In this document: positions 10,935-20,443 of the stretch, in pieces
Numbering within the stretch: the first letter of the stretch is position 1
How the letters are laid out: the number at the start of each line of letters is the position of its first letter
Assembly: GCA_013054445.1 (NCBI GenBank)
Contig: JAAMPI010000549.1
Span: 1-32,568, forward strand
Source: Cudoniella acicularis
Taxonomy: Eukaryota > Ascomycota > Leotiomycetes > Helotiales > Helotiaceae
Length of the DNA: 32,568 bases
Direction of reading: 5' to 3'
Notes under the pieces: generated by a model
What the model was told of the DNA's origin: nothing
Database searches by the model: none
The model's input: the letters and a program-made list of their open reading frames with translations, nothing else
Made by a program: the position numbers and the translations under genes

Positions 10935-12077
10935 CCCTTACCAGAAGGCCACGGACGGTCCTTCCCCCTTCCTCATAGAACTGGCTGGCCCAGCCGCTCC
11001 ATCATCATACCTCTGAGGTAGGTGATTATGCGATTTTAGACATCGTGAACTAGCTGAGGCTAGCCTATGTAGGCTGAAGAGGAAGAAAAGTGGGCAGTTC
11101 AAACACTGAAAGCATCAATCTGGTGAAAGAGTTTTCACAAGCTTATTGGGTCAGAGTTAGAGTAAGAAAGGTGTGAATTGGTATCTACTGAATGCGTCGT
11201 GCCCGACTGGATATCAGTCCGATAAAAATTTGCCTCCACGAATCCTTCAGGAAGTTCTTTGAAGAAACTTCTAAACTGCTCTAGACGCGCTGCATAGACG
11301 GTACCAGGCAAGAAAAAGACCAAGGAAATCCTTCACTATTGTGTCATAAGTAACATTCCATCATCTCATATTATGAGTCATCATCCAAACAACCTCTCAG
11401 CTATGCATGCCAGAGATAAAGTCAAGAGCATTCGCTGAGAAAGTCGAGGGGAATAAAAGGAGATACGCCTCTAGCTGCCATTACCAAGGTTCATTCCATC
11501 ATGATAAAATGGAGTGGAGAAGCATGGTCCCAAATCCTCCTCAGTCACGCTGCCCACGCATGCCAGACGCATAGTCACTCCGATTGAGAAGTGTTGACGA
11601 CAAAAAAAAGAAAACTTGTGAAAAGAAATTTTGTGCCACGCCCATAAAACATATTTTCATCAAAGTCCGACCCCTAATGGCATCATCAAAGTTGCATCGC
11701 GTCCACCACAGCGCCTGCCAAATCTTGTTGAAAGTTATTGCTGACCTGATTCTGGGGAATGAAGAATAGCAGTAATGTGTGTCGAAGCGAATGTTTTCGC
11801 GTAAAGGGGTAACGTATATGTTGTAATTGCATGAGCAGGTCGCTGCTGTCATGTGCAAAATGCCATGAAAATGCAGTGAGACCACACTAAATCTGCTCTG
11901 AAATAAGGCGAATGCGTCACCAAGCAGAGTCCGACCGTCGAAGTAAACCAAAGTGGTGTATCGAAGAAGAAATGCCGAAGAGGGGTGTCGTAAATGTCGT
12001 AATGGTATAACCGCAAACGCCGTCGCTGAAATTGCATCGTAATGAGCTGCAAGATGCTGAAGAATCGTGAGCGCAAG
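10935..12077. other. Intergenic stretch with an imperfect duplication of about 177 bp
   Basis: No gene recognised. Sequence from about 11,775 (GTGTGTCGAAG..AAAGGGGT..GTAATTGCATGAG) is repeated with many changes from about 11,953 (GTGGTGTATCGAAG..GAGGGGT..GAAATTGCATCG). The long minus-strand open frame at 11,541-11,951 owes its length to this repeat, shows no domain, and is not called. The right end is the 3' flank of SANT-like paralog 2. Confidence 0.45.
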
Positions 12078-12984
12078 TTATGCAGCAATAAGCACTCCGC
12101 CAGTTGGGTTTGCTGCTGGTCTCTGCCCATCAACCTCATCGTCCGAGGAATCTTCAAGGTTGTGCTTCACACTGCCCCCATGGGATTCTGATCCAGACTC
12201 ATCAGCGTCATCAGGGTCCTCCGAATCCACCTTATCAATTAGGTCCATCTCCGAATCAGAAGAAATCTCATCCTTGGTGAGATCATTGACAGCACTCTTC
12301 AGGCCAGGAATCCTCTCAAACAGAGCTTGAATGGCTGTTGTTGTACGTTCTCCCACTAGTTGATCACCTCGGGCGAGATCACCCTTCATCAACTTAGCTC
12401 CCTTTGGTACAGTGACGCCGTTCCACCGCTCATTATGCTTTTTGGAAATCTTCTCCCAGTCAGATTTGGTGAGCCTGGATTGAGTCTTACCAGCACGCTT
12501 CTTGATAAGATCGCTCAGATACGTGACCTCCTCCTCGGACCATTTCGCTCGGGTTGGGTTCTTGACGAAGTTGGGATCTCTCTTGAAGACGCGACGAAAG
12601 ATCTGGGAACGCCACTTGTTCAAATCTGATACCCATTTGGAGTTATCCCATTTCGCGGACTTTCGGTCAAGGAAGCGGTAAATGGAGACCTCTCCCTTGG
12701 TGTTGCGCGCTTTGATTATGCATTTCCGTGGTTCTGCTACTCCTTTGACAACCTTGGTGCGATCGATATGAGCGTTATCTGAAAGATTGTAGATGGCCCC
12801 ACGAGGACTAATGGGCTTGTTCCTGCCCTTTGAGTACTTGTCCATGTGTGTTCTTCCAAAGACTCGGTAACGGCGATGAAATTTGTCTAAAAGAGATGTC
12901 AGTAACCCAAGGTTTCACAGGAGCAGGGGAATTGCCGTTTTTCTTCTTATCTGAGCCTTCGTCTGAGCTGTTGTCCTTGGCCAT
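12078..12984 (-). CDS. SANT/Myb-like domain protein with acidic tail (paralog 2)
   Basis: The secure part is the 255-codon frame 12078..12845. It holds PISPRGA..N.SDNAHID (11-28), DLNKWRSQIFRR (74-85), the SANT-like unit KWSEEEVTYLSDLIKKR then SDW(E)KI and HNERWNG (101-143), GERTTTAI (165-172) and an acidic Ser/Asp/Glu tail (192-240), in the same order as in the other two paralogs. The true start is probably further up. After a likely 5' UTR intron, the first ATG is at 12984 in good context (GAAATGGCC) and encodes MAKDNSSDEGSDKKKNG. It could be joined by a short intron (for example 12837..12906, GTTACT donor, phase 0), giving about 278 aa and mirroring the N-terminal exon of paralog 1; that join is weak. 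Unlike paralog 1 there is no intron inside the SANT unit. A nuclear DNA- or chromatin-binding role is inferred from the fold only. Confidence 0.75.
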
Positions 12985-12994
12985 TTCAGTGAAT

Positions 12995-13121
12995 CTATGA
13001 ATAGTTAGCGAAAAGTTATGAGACAAGAGGAGCGGCGATAATGTTCCACAAGTTGCAAGATATTGACATTCTCGAATGAAGTGTTGAAAAATGTGACTCT
13101 GAAAGAAAAGGTGCTACTTAC
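12995..13121 (-). other. Probable 5' UTR intron of SANT-like paralog 2
   Basis: On the minus strand a consensus donor (AGA|GTAAGT) at 13121 pairs with a GCTAAC branch and a TTCATAG acceptor ending at 12995, 127 nt in all. It sits 10 bases before the ATG at 12984. Paralog 1 has a comparable leader intron, which supports both the intron and the upstream start. Confidence 0.5.
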
Positions 13122-13226
13122 TCTGAGGTATCTCAGAAACAAGGGAGGTGTACCAGGCAAAATTTGCTTAGGTTGATCTGTGGAAGGTCTTCGCAGGGTC
13201 GCCTGCGCGACGGCAACTGACTGCAT

Positions 13227-15655
13227 ACACTGTTATTTCTACCTTTGAGACGGCCAGTTGAAAGGAGACTTACAAGCTCTTGATACAGAAGCTTTCAGTG
13301 CTAGTCGCAATATGTTCTAACCGAAGTCTCGCAGTTGTGTGTTGTGATGGTCGCGTGATGGTCGCGAGGTTGATGTTTGTGACAGATCAGGGTGGAAAAT
13401 TTTTCAAGGAAGCGAGGAGGAAGTCGAGTATAAATCAATGTCAGAACGCTAGTGCTTCGGCTAGCATCTGTTTCTTCAAAGGCTCACAATACGTCATAAC
13501 CCGAGCAACTTGTATGATTTTGCGGATTCACTATAGGGTTCGAATCTTCCGTCAAGCATCTCGTACCGAAGAAAACCGATTCACTTCAAAGTTTCTGGGC
13601 TTCAGCCTCTTAAAGGTCAGCTTTAGGTTATCTCAGCAGCTCTAGACGGAAGACTTCTTCCATGAGACGTCATTAGACAGTCTACCCCAAGCTTTTTGCC
13701 ATTTTCTTGGAATAATTGCTTTTTTTTTTGTGGCAGCCAGGAGCCAGGAATTATAGGCCATAGAGAGGCGTAGTCCTTGGGGGAGTTCTGATTTGCACTA
13801 CTTTGATTGTTAGGCTCTTTTTGGAAATCCCAGGGACTGCATGAGCAAAGCTGAGAGCATGCATTGCTTCTTAGAAACCACTCCTGAAATACCTATACTG
13901 CACTGTCTAGTAAGAATCATAACTTGCTCCCAGGCAGCAGACTGCTTCTAGCATTGCAGACTAACGTATCTGCTGCTTCCTGTAGTTACACTTTACTTTG
14001 AAACTTGCATGAAAAGCTAATTTTGAAGACGGCTTTGGATATACTGAACCCGTTGATAATAATTACTTTTCCTGTCTTTTTCTAGAATAAAATTTATAGA
14101 ACTTTGTTCGGCTTATGACTTAGTAACAACAACAAACAATTAACTGAACATGAGACTTAAAAATTACATTCCTATTCGCTCTTGATGTTTATGCAATACT
14201 TACATGGTTATATATTTAGGCTCAACCTGCTATCTAGATACATATTTTAGATGTTATCAACATCTTGAATTTCAATTGAATTTCCCCCCTATTTTGGAAA
14301 CTCGGCTCTGCGCCTTCTATAAATTTTGAGTTTAGTCTTTCAAAACTCACCCCTAAAAAAGAATATAATCAAATATGTTATGTAACGCCGTGAAGCATGA
14401 AGCTATTCAAAGTAGGCATCATCTTATGATGTTTAGGCCTAGGGTTGGGGTCTCGGGGTCTCGGAGCCTGGGGGTTGTTTTGATACGGGGTATTATTATC
14501 GATAAAGACTGCTAGCGAGACTCGGTTGTGATATGAATCTTGCTTGTTGCAGGAAGCCTTTTTGCCCTGCAGACGGCTTTGAATTTTGATCAGACACTTC
14601 TAGACAGCGCCAGACACTTGATCATTCATTACATGACTACTTTTCTTTCGCAGACAACTTGAAACATTGAACTTGTGCGACATTGAAGGCAAGTGTTATA
14701 AAGCCTTAACTTAACCAAAAATAAACAACAAAACTCCTAGAAAATTAGAGGAGCTTTGGGTAGAATCTTAGACTTGTCTTACAGCTTTGGAACAAAGTCT
14801 TGTCAAGACCTTGAACAACAACAACAAGAAGAAATTGCTCAAAGAGCCACAGAAATGGAAGGGCGTTACGAAAACTCGGAGGTAGTGTTTGATTGAGTGT
14901 TTTCAAGCCTGTGGGTGCGTTCGTCTCCATGACCACGAGTTCCAGTAGTAGATTCGCTAACTATCCTCTTGCTGCTCACGGGTATAAGGTTTTTCGAAAC
15001 TCTGCGCAATTCGCACTCTTCCCTTACCGCAGATATAGACTTTCGAAATAACGATTAAAATGTCCGAAATTATGAACAAATATCATCAGTAGTATGCTGT
15101 GGAATATAGTTAGCTGGTGGAGCTCAAATTCTTTACAACGGACAAAGTTAGATGTATTGAAGCCTTTGAGAGATAAAATACTACTAATTGAAAGCATATT
15201 AGGAGTCCCACTAAGCGCAGACAGATATTCTCGTCATCCCTTGTTCCATAGAAAAAATAGCAGGAAGGAACAGCTCATCATAGAAGGGCTTTTGGCAGGC
15301 AGTTAGGTTTTTGGATCTTACTTGGACAAGCGTGTACTTCGCGGAATTAGGACACATTTGCTGATTGTTTCTCTGCTGCCTATAGATTTAAGATTCTCGA
15401 AAATACTTCCGAATCTACTGTCTAATAGTTACGAACTACAACCCTCCCTCGAACACAAATTGTTTATAGATTAGAACATACGTCGACGATCTTACCGCTG
15501 GGAACTCTGCTGGGAAACGAATGGGAAGTAATAGTTTATGCAATCAGTTGTGCAAGGACTTAGGGGGAATACTGGGCTGCAGATTCTTGCCGCTGATCAG
15601 CGCTGAGCTACATACAAGCGAAGGAAATGCTCCGCAGATCCGCTGCAACCCCTGG
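13227..15655. other. Long AT-richer stretch without a recognised gene
   Basis: I see no gene I can defend. The plus-strand frame 13,280-13,645 (Arg/Ser/Cys-rich) and the frames at 14,745-14,936 (-) and 15,094-15,306 (+) lack domains and splice context. A G-rich run at 14,442-14,474 (tracts of 3, 4, 4 and 5 G) could form a quadruplex. A short phrase, GCAGACGGCTTTG/GAAGACGGCTTTG, occurs at about 14,567 and 14,024. Confidence 0.4.
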
Positions 15656-16025
15656 CTGTAACAGGCTTTTGAAATTACTGGGTTAGAATACATCACTGCA
15701 CCATCTCGATGCTCTATTCTCCGAGTAATAGTGTCTTGTACTCATGCTTAGGCGGTACGCTCTGACTGTGAATTTTTAGATCTCTGAAAGATCGAAGACT
15801 TGCAAGCAGCAGGTGAGAGCAGCCATTATTCCGCAGATGAGCCATAACTTCCGGATATTAAACTACTTTGACAGATAGTCGAATACATAATACTGCATCT
15901 TCTCGCTGCTCTACTCTCCGAGTGATGGAGTCTTGTACCTGTACTGCTAGCTCTAAACTCTGACGGAGGATTTCTGGTTCTCCGAAGGGTCGAAGATTTG
16001 CAGATAAGAACAGGAAGGAGCTCAT
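15656..16025. repeat. Tandem duplication, unit about 197 bp
   Basis: TGCTCTATTCTCCGAGTAAT at 15,710 is matched by TGCTCTACTCTCCGAGTGAT at 15,907. The match continues (GTCTTGTAC..CTCTGA..TTCT..GAAGATCGAAGACTTGCA versus GAAGGGTCGAAGATTTGCA) and also extends upstream (GAATACATCACTGCACCATCTCG versus GAATACATAATACTGCATCTTCTCG). No protein reading is shared by both copies. Confidence 0.65.
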
Positions 16026-17014
16026 CATCTGGCAAATATGCTCCAGAACTGTAAGCTTTGAGCCCTTGGCTGGGGAAATCTGGTTTTCTGCAGATTTTCA
16101 GACAAGGGCAGAAATAACTTGGCAGATATAATCTGGCTTCTGGAGCCTTAGGGGGTTCAAACCAAATCCGCAGATTTAAATTCAGAATTCCAATCACCTT
16201 TTTAGCCATAGATATCCACGAATGGCTTCTTGCCTTCATTTCTAGTATGTTTATTCTTCATAGTGATCTTCTGCAAAGCTGCTGACAGAATCAATAGGAA
16301 ATAGCGCCAGCAGCTCCTAGATATTGCAATCACCCACAGAGACGGCGGAACCACAAACACATTCTCGCCGTTGTACCTCTATCTATTGATAAAGTCTTAC
16401 GAAACTTACCTCTCAATACAATAAAGATGTGCGGCCTTTACGAATCTTTCACAGCAATACATATTACAATACACTGGAGGAATTGGGAGCAAAATTGGTT
16501 TGTACTTTTGACATTCGGTCTATGCAAAGAAAAAGATTAGCTGGCCCAGTGATACCAAGACGAGCGCAACGACTTTCTGCAGTCAGTGCGGAGAGCTTGG
16601 CTGTTTCATGAAATCTGAAGGAGTCTCGAAAGCAGAACCCTTCTGTTTGTAGGCTTTCGGTTCCATTCAAATCTTCAAAGATATCTGCCCGTCCAAGAAG
16701 TTGGTGTAAAAAGGGTATAGGGCGTTATCCACCAGAAATTTCGTGTCATGTTCGCAAAGGAAAAAACTCCAAGGCTCGCGAGGATTTGCTTCTGCTATAG
16801 ATGTCAGTTCGTAGAACGAAAGGAAGGAGCGGCCAATGGTGGAGCAGGGAACTTACCGAAAGATTCTATAATTGTAATTTGTAAATACTTAGCAATGCTA
16901 GTAATTATATAGTTTCTTCTCTTCTCTGATATCGAGAGGAAGATTGTGATGCTTATCCGCCACGAATATAAGTTCCACGGTCGATCGCAGCTTCTCTGCG
17001 ACTGGCCGATCTTC
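16026..17014. other. 3' flank of SANT-like paralog 3
   Basis: No gene recognised. The 60-codon plus-strand frame at 16,429-16,611 has an ATG but no domain. The right end is probably the 3' untranslated region of the minus-strand gene that stops at 17015. Confidence 0.4.
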
Positions 17015-17836
17015 TCATGACGGCCTCCTCCTCGTTCGTCTCCACAAAGTCCCCTCTTTTTGTGAAACTCTTGGAGGGCTTTGGGTCGCGTCCGAAGAGC
17101 TCTCCAACAAATCCTCCTCTCCAGAATCCATCTCGTCGTCAGATTCATCTTCAGATGGGCCGTCGTCCTCTAAACCTTGCTCTGATTCCTCCACGCCCTC
17201 GTCTGAACCCTCATCATCCCCTTCGTCCAAGCTATCTGAATGTTCAGGAAGCCCTGCCAGAGTCTCCTGAATCATCGCCACTGTATCCGTCCACTTCCTA
17301 ACCGTTGCAGCAATTGCAGTTGGCTTTCGTTCAGTGATTATCCAAGGTATCTTGACCAAGCGATTTGCTCCCCGGCCACTTCCAACGAGCGGATGGCCAA
17401 CCGTAAGAGCTGTCCCGGCGAAGCGCTCATTCTGAGCCTTCGCGATGGCTTTCCAGCCCCTGCCACCCAGCTCCCCTTGTATCTTATTAATCCTCGCTTT
17501 GATGAGGACTTCCAGCCACTCCTTCTCCATGACTGACCATTCTGGCCGACGCTTGTTAAGTGGCTTGTTCTTATCTTGGGGGAACAGCCGGCGATTAACT
17601 ATCTGATTATACCACTTGTTGACACCGTTGACCCAAGCCTTCGAGCTCCAATCCTCACCGGCTAGCTGGCACTTGTATCTCCATACCTTGCCTTTGATAT
17701 CCGTAAGCCTCAGCGAGAGCGACTGAGGCTGGTTCACCCTGAACGGGAAGCGGTTGTTAGGGTCGACGTGCGGATTATCCTCTAGTCGGAACTGGGAGCC
17801 TTTCGCAGAGACGGGCATGGTCTTTGGGCGAGCCAT
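17015..17836 (-). CDS. SANT/Myb-like domain protein with acidic tail (paralog 3), 273 aa
   Basis: Single open frame from an ATG in good context (TTAAATGGC) at 17836. It shows the family order: PVSAKGSQFRLEDNPHVD (8-25), a W-rich block DWSSKAWVNGVNKWYNQI with NRR (62-83), a SANT-like unit RRPEWSVMEKEWLEVLIKAR then GW(K)AI and NERF.GT (96-142), ITERKPTAIAATVRKW (167-182) and a strongly acidic tail (202-250). It ends with a short basic stretch (WRRTRRRPS) that could be a localisation signal or a read-through past an unrecognised intron. It has no intron in the domain, unlike paralog 1. Paralogs 1 and 3 agree best at the NRR..RRP.WS..EK junction and at RF.GT. The family is known to me only as unnamed fungal SANT-like proteins, so function is inferred from the fold. 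Confidence 0.8.
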   Translation of the reverse strand: MARPKTMPVSAKGSQFRLEDNPHVDPNNRFPFRVNQPQSLSLRLTDIKGKVWRYKCQLAGEDWSSKAWVNGVNKWYNQIVNRRLFPQDKNKPLNKRRPEWSVMEKEWLEVLIKARINKIQGELGGRGWKAIAKAQNERFAGTALTVGHPLVGSGRGANRLVKIPWIITERKPTAIAATVRKWTDTVAMIQETLAGLPEHSDSLDEGDDEGSDEGVEESEQGLEDDGPSEDESDDEMDSGEEDLLESSSDATQSPPRVSQKEGTLWRRTRRRPS

Positions 17837-18720
17837 TTAATCTGATTTTGATGATATTGAGTTGAAAAGAGCTTTGGATTGATGCAATCGTCGTTGATGT
17901 TGCGAGGACAGATGAAGCAGAGTTGAAGACCGTGTGCAGAAGTTCGGCTCGCCTGACGTGTAGGTAGAAAGTAGACGAACAACACTTGCTTGTCAACCGT
18001 GACTCAACAGATGCTTCAAAGCAAGTTTCAGCGCCTTGGTTTCACAATTGTATCTTCTTACTCCATTGTCTTGCAACAGGAAAGGCTATCTTATTACAAT
18101 GGAGAAAAGAACCGGAAAATCCGATCTTCAACTCATCGACGACACTTCATCTGTATTTGATTCTGGAACACCCTAGGCGCCAACAGAAACCTTCTTATCT
18201 CGATAAGATAGCTTTAGTTTCATCTAAACTTTGAGGGTTATCACCATCTCAACTATCCCGCTCGTATTAGAGAAGTGATCCCGCTCCGACTTCTGGTCTT
18301 TACCAGCCGCTGGCGTCGCAGCTTACCATCTGGTTTAGAGTTGACTTTTTTCGACCTCCAGAGAGCAAGGATAATGGAAAATACTATGTACTTTTGTTTG
18401 TTTAAAACCCTTCACATTCTTCCGTTTCGGATATCTCCTAATTATTAGTTTTATCCCAGGCCATCAGGTTTCTCAAACCACTTCCCCTTTTATCTACTCG
18501 AAGCTTCGAATAGCGACCAAATCTCTGCCGAACTTTTCTTCGAATTTATACTGCCAATATTGAAGCACCAAGAAAGTCTACCTTTATAAATGAATAGTAT
18601 ACCGTCGCAGATAACAAAGGATGGAAACGGCAAAAATATGGTATCTTAGTATCTAAACAAACTCCAACAAAACATAGCTAGCAAACGCACCACCCCTAAC
18701 AACGCTAAGCACACACCACA
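17837..18720. other. Upstream region of paralog 3, no gene recognised
   Basis: Presumed promoter and leader of the minus-strand gene starting at 17836, then sequence with no convincing coding signal on either strand. Confidence 0.4.
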
Positions 18721-18799
18721 CTACAACCGCCCTCTAATAAGAGGAGACGAGAAGGGCTCCGACTGGCTGTGAAGCCGGTCGTCGTCCCTCGTCCTCATC

Positions 18800-18862
18800 C
18801 TCCCTCTCCTCTTCCTCTTCCTCTTCCTCTTCCTCTTCCTCTTCCTCTTCCTCTTCCTCTCT
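18800..18862 (+). repeat. CTTCCT hexanucleotide microsatellite
   Basis: About nine near-perfect CTTCCT units, ending in CTCTCTCTTTG. A single ambiguous base (N at 18961) lies about 100 bases to the right, so this part of the assembly was hard to resolve. Confidence 0.9.
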
Positions 18863-19046
18863 CTTTGTCCGTGCTCGTCGGCTACGGATTACCGGGAGAG
18901 AATCCGGAAGCGGTTAAGGTTTAGTGTAGCGCTTGTGGCTTTGACTTTACCTTCTTCTTCNTAGGGGGGCTTAGGAGGCTGACTTTTTAAAATTAATGAC
19001 TCACTTAGTACGAGCGAAGAGAGGACTCGAAGGGAAGAGTGCGTGC

Positions 19047-19163
19047 GAAGGAGGAGGGCGCACACGAGGAGGGTGCGCGCCAGGAGGGTACGCGCTAGGA
19101 GGGTACCCGTGCATAGGTATACCCGCGGGTAGGAGTAACTCTCCTTACTCCTACCCACGGGTA
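19047..19163. repeat. GC-rich minisatellite plus hairpin
   Basis: GAGGAGGGCGCAC-A, CGAGGAGGGTGCGCGC, CAGGAGGGTACGCGC and TAGGAGGGTACCC form four tandem units of about 16 bp. They run into an inverted repeat: ACCCGCGGGTAGGAGTAA (19,121-19,138) against TTACTCCTACCCACGGGT (19,145-19,162), one mismatch, with a loop of about 6 bases. Confidence 0.75.
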
Positions 19164-19164
19164 C

Positions 19165-19890
19165 CCATCGAGCAGCCTAGGCAGGGGGTATAAGAATAGG
19201 ATTAAGGCTCTATAAAAGTATCTCTAGTCTACTTTATTCTTCTACCTTCTACTTACTCTCTTCTAAGTCTCTTCTCCTACCTATTACTAAAGCTATTCAC
19301 AAGTCTCTCTTTCTCTTATCTCTTATCTCTTGTCTTCTATCTTCTATCTCCTACTTACCTACTATCTCTGGTCCTCTAATACTTAGTCTATAGCTTCTAA
19401 CTTCTAACTTCTAGTCTTTATTTCTTTAGTATATAAGTATATAGATATATATAAAAGAGAAAAATAATATATAAAAAAACCCCCAAAAACCCTAATATAC
19501 TTTAATAGCTTTAATAACTCTATATTATAATTTCTAATATTTTTATAAAAAATTAAATATATTAAAAAATTAATTTTATATACTTATAGTTTTCTATTTC
19601 TTACTAATATCACCGTTGATCAATCGTCTGAGTGTGGCGATAGTAGGAAGTTTAACCCGTATTAGCGTGGAATTATTATATAATAGGTTAGGATCCTATT
19701 ACAGGGATGCATAGGCACTAGTCCTGATTTTCAGAAGTTGAGAGGGTTGGCTGGTGTTGAATTTTTAACAGTGGATAGTGTGAATGAGGTTGTTATCGAG
19801 TACGAACAGGTTGAAGTCAATCAGACTTAAGTGTGGGCCATTCAGGTTTAGAACACCAATAAAAATATATTTATTCATATATCCTTTATT
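19165..19890 (+). mobile_element. Possible ruined LTR: TATA, CT-rich leader, AT-rich tail
   Basis: Downstream of the hairpin comes CTATAAAAG (19,210-19,218), then about 200 bases of CT-rich DNA (TCTTCTATCTTCTATCTCC and similar), then about 200 bases of nearly pure A/T. TATA plus a CT-rich initiator region with nothing to encode is what a fungal LTR can look like after heavy C-to-T mutation. I find no clear TG..CA ends, target-site duplication, primer-binding site or gag/pol remnant, so an unrelated promoter or AT-rich spacer is equally possible. Confidence 0.25.
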
Positions 19891-20443
19891 TTATCCTTGA
19901 GATATTTCTTCCCAAACACCGTCCGTCCGTATACATACACATACATAAACACATATCATATCTATGTATACATGTGTACACTCCCTACAAAAAGTGGAGA
20001 AGAGCAGCGGCGCTTTCTTCCTTTCTTCTTTCTTTCTCATTTATATGCTTGCTTTGCATGCTCTATCTCGAATCAATCTAGTTGTCACGACCGCCCTGCC
20101 TGTCCTGTTTCCCATTTTCCAGATTATTGCTCCAACCCAAGCAAGGAAAAGAAAAGGCAGGAAATGATGCTGTTTCTTGTTGCTAGATTGATCCCAGATA
20201 TAAATAATAAAGAATCCAAACCCTGGACCAAAACGCCAACGCTCGCTGCTGGTATCGATACTCCGAAAAATAAACCAAAAAAGGACAAATGTATGTAAGA
20301 GGGGTGAAGAAGTTGAAGAAGTAGATGGACCGCCGAGCGAAGCCGAGCCGAGCCTCCCATCGTTATATAGGAAGTCGGCGTCAAGTCCTTGCCGCGTCCA
20401 AGATGCTCGTGCTGTTGTTGAAAGCAAGACCATGAGATCTCAA
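19891..20443. other. 3' flank of the long conserved gene
   Basis: Probably the 3' untranslated region and terminator of the minus-strand gene stopping at 20444. The plus-strand frame 19,897-20,298 (Tyr/Thr then Lys/Pro-rich) and the opposing frames have no family features and are not called. Confidence 0.4.

Noticed and set aside
11541..11951. 136-codon minus-strand open frame
   Set aside because: It crosses an imperfect DNA duplication, is rich in Phe/Cys/Arg and has no domain. Its length is explained by the repeat and chance.
13530..13560. GGGTTCGAATCTTCC, like a tRNA T-arm
   Set aside because: No matching acceptor, D-arm or anticodon arm could be folded from the 70 bases upstream, and the T-stem does not pair properly.
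13280..13645. 121-codon plus-strand open frame upstream of paralog 2
   Set aside because: Composition is not protein-like, there is no domain, and it overlaps the promoter region of the minus-strand gene.
14442..14474. Four G-tracts able to form a quadruplex
   Set aside because: One loop is long and there is no gene or regulatory context; recorded but not treated as functional.
19897..20433. Opposing open frames of about 130 codons
   Set aside because: Low-complexity Tyr/Thr and Lys-rich readings with no family; better explained as the 3' flank of the long minus-strand gene.
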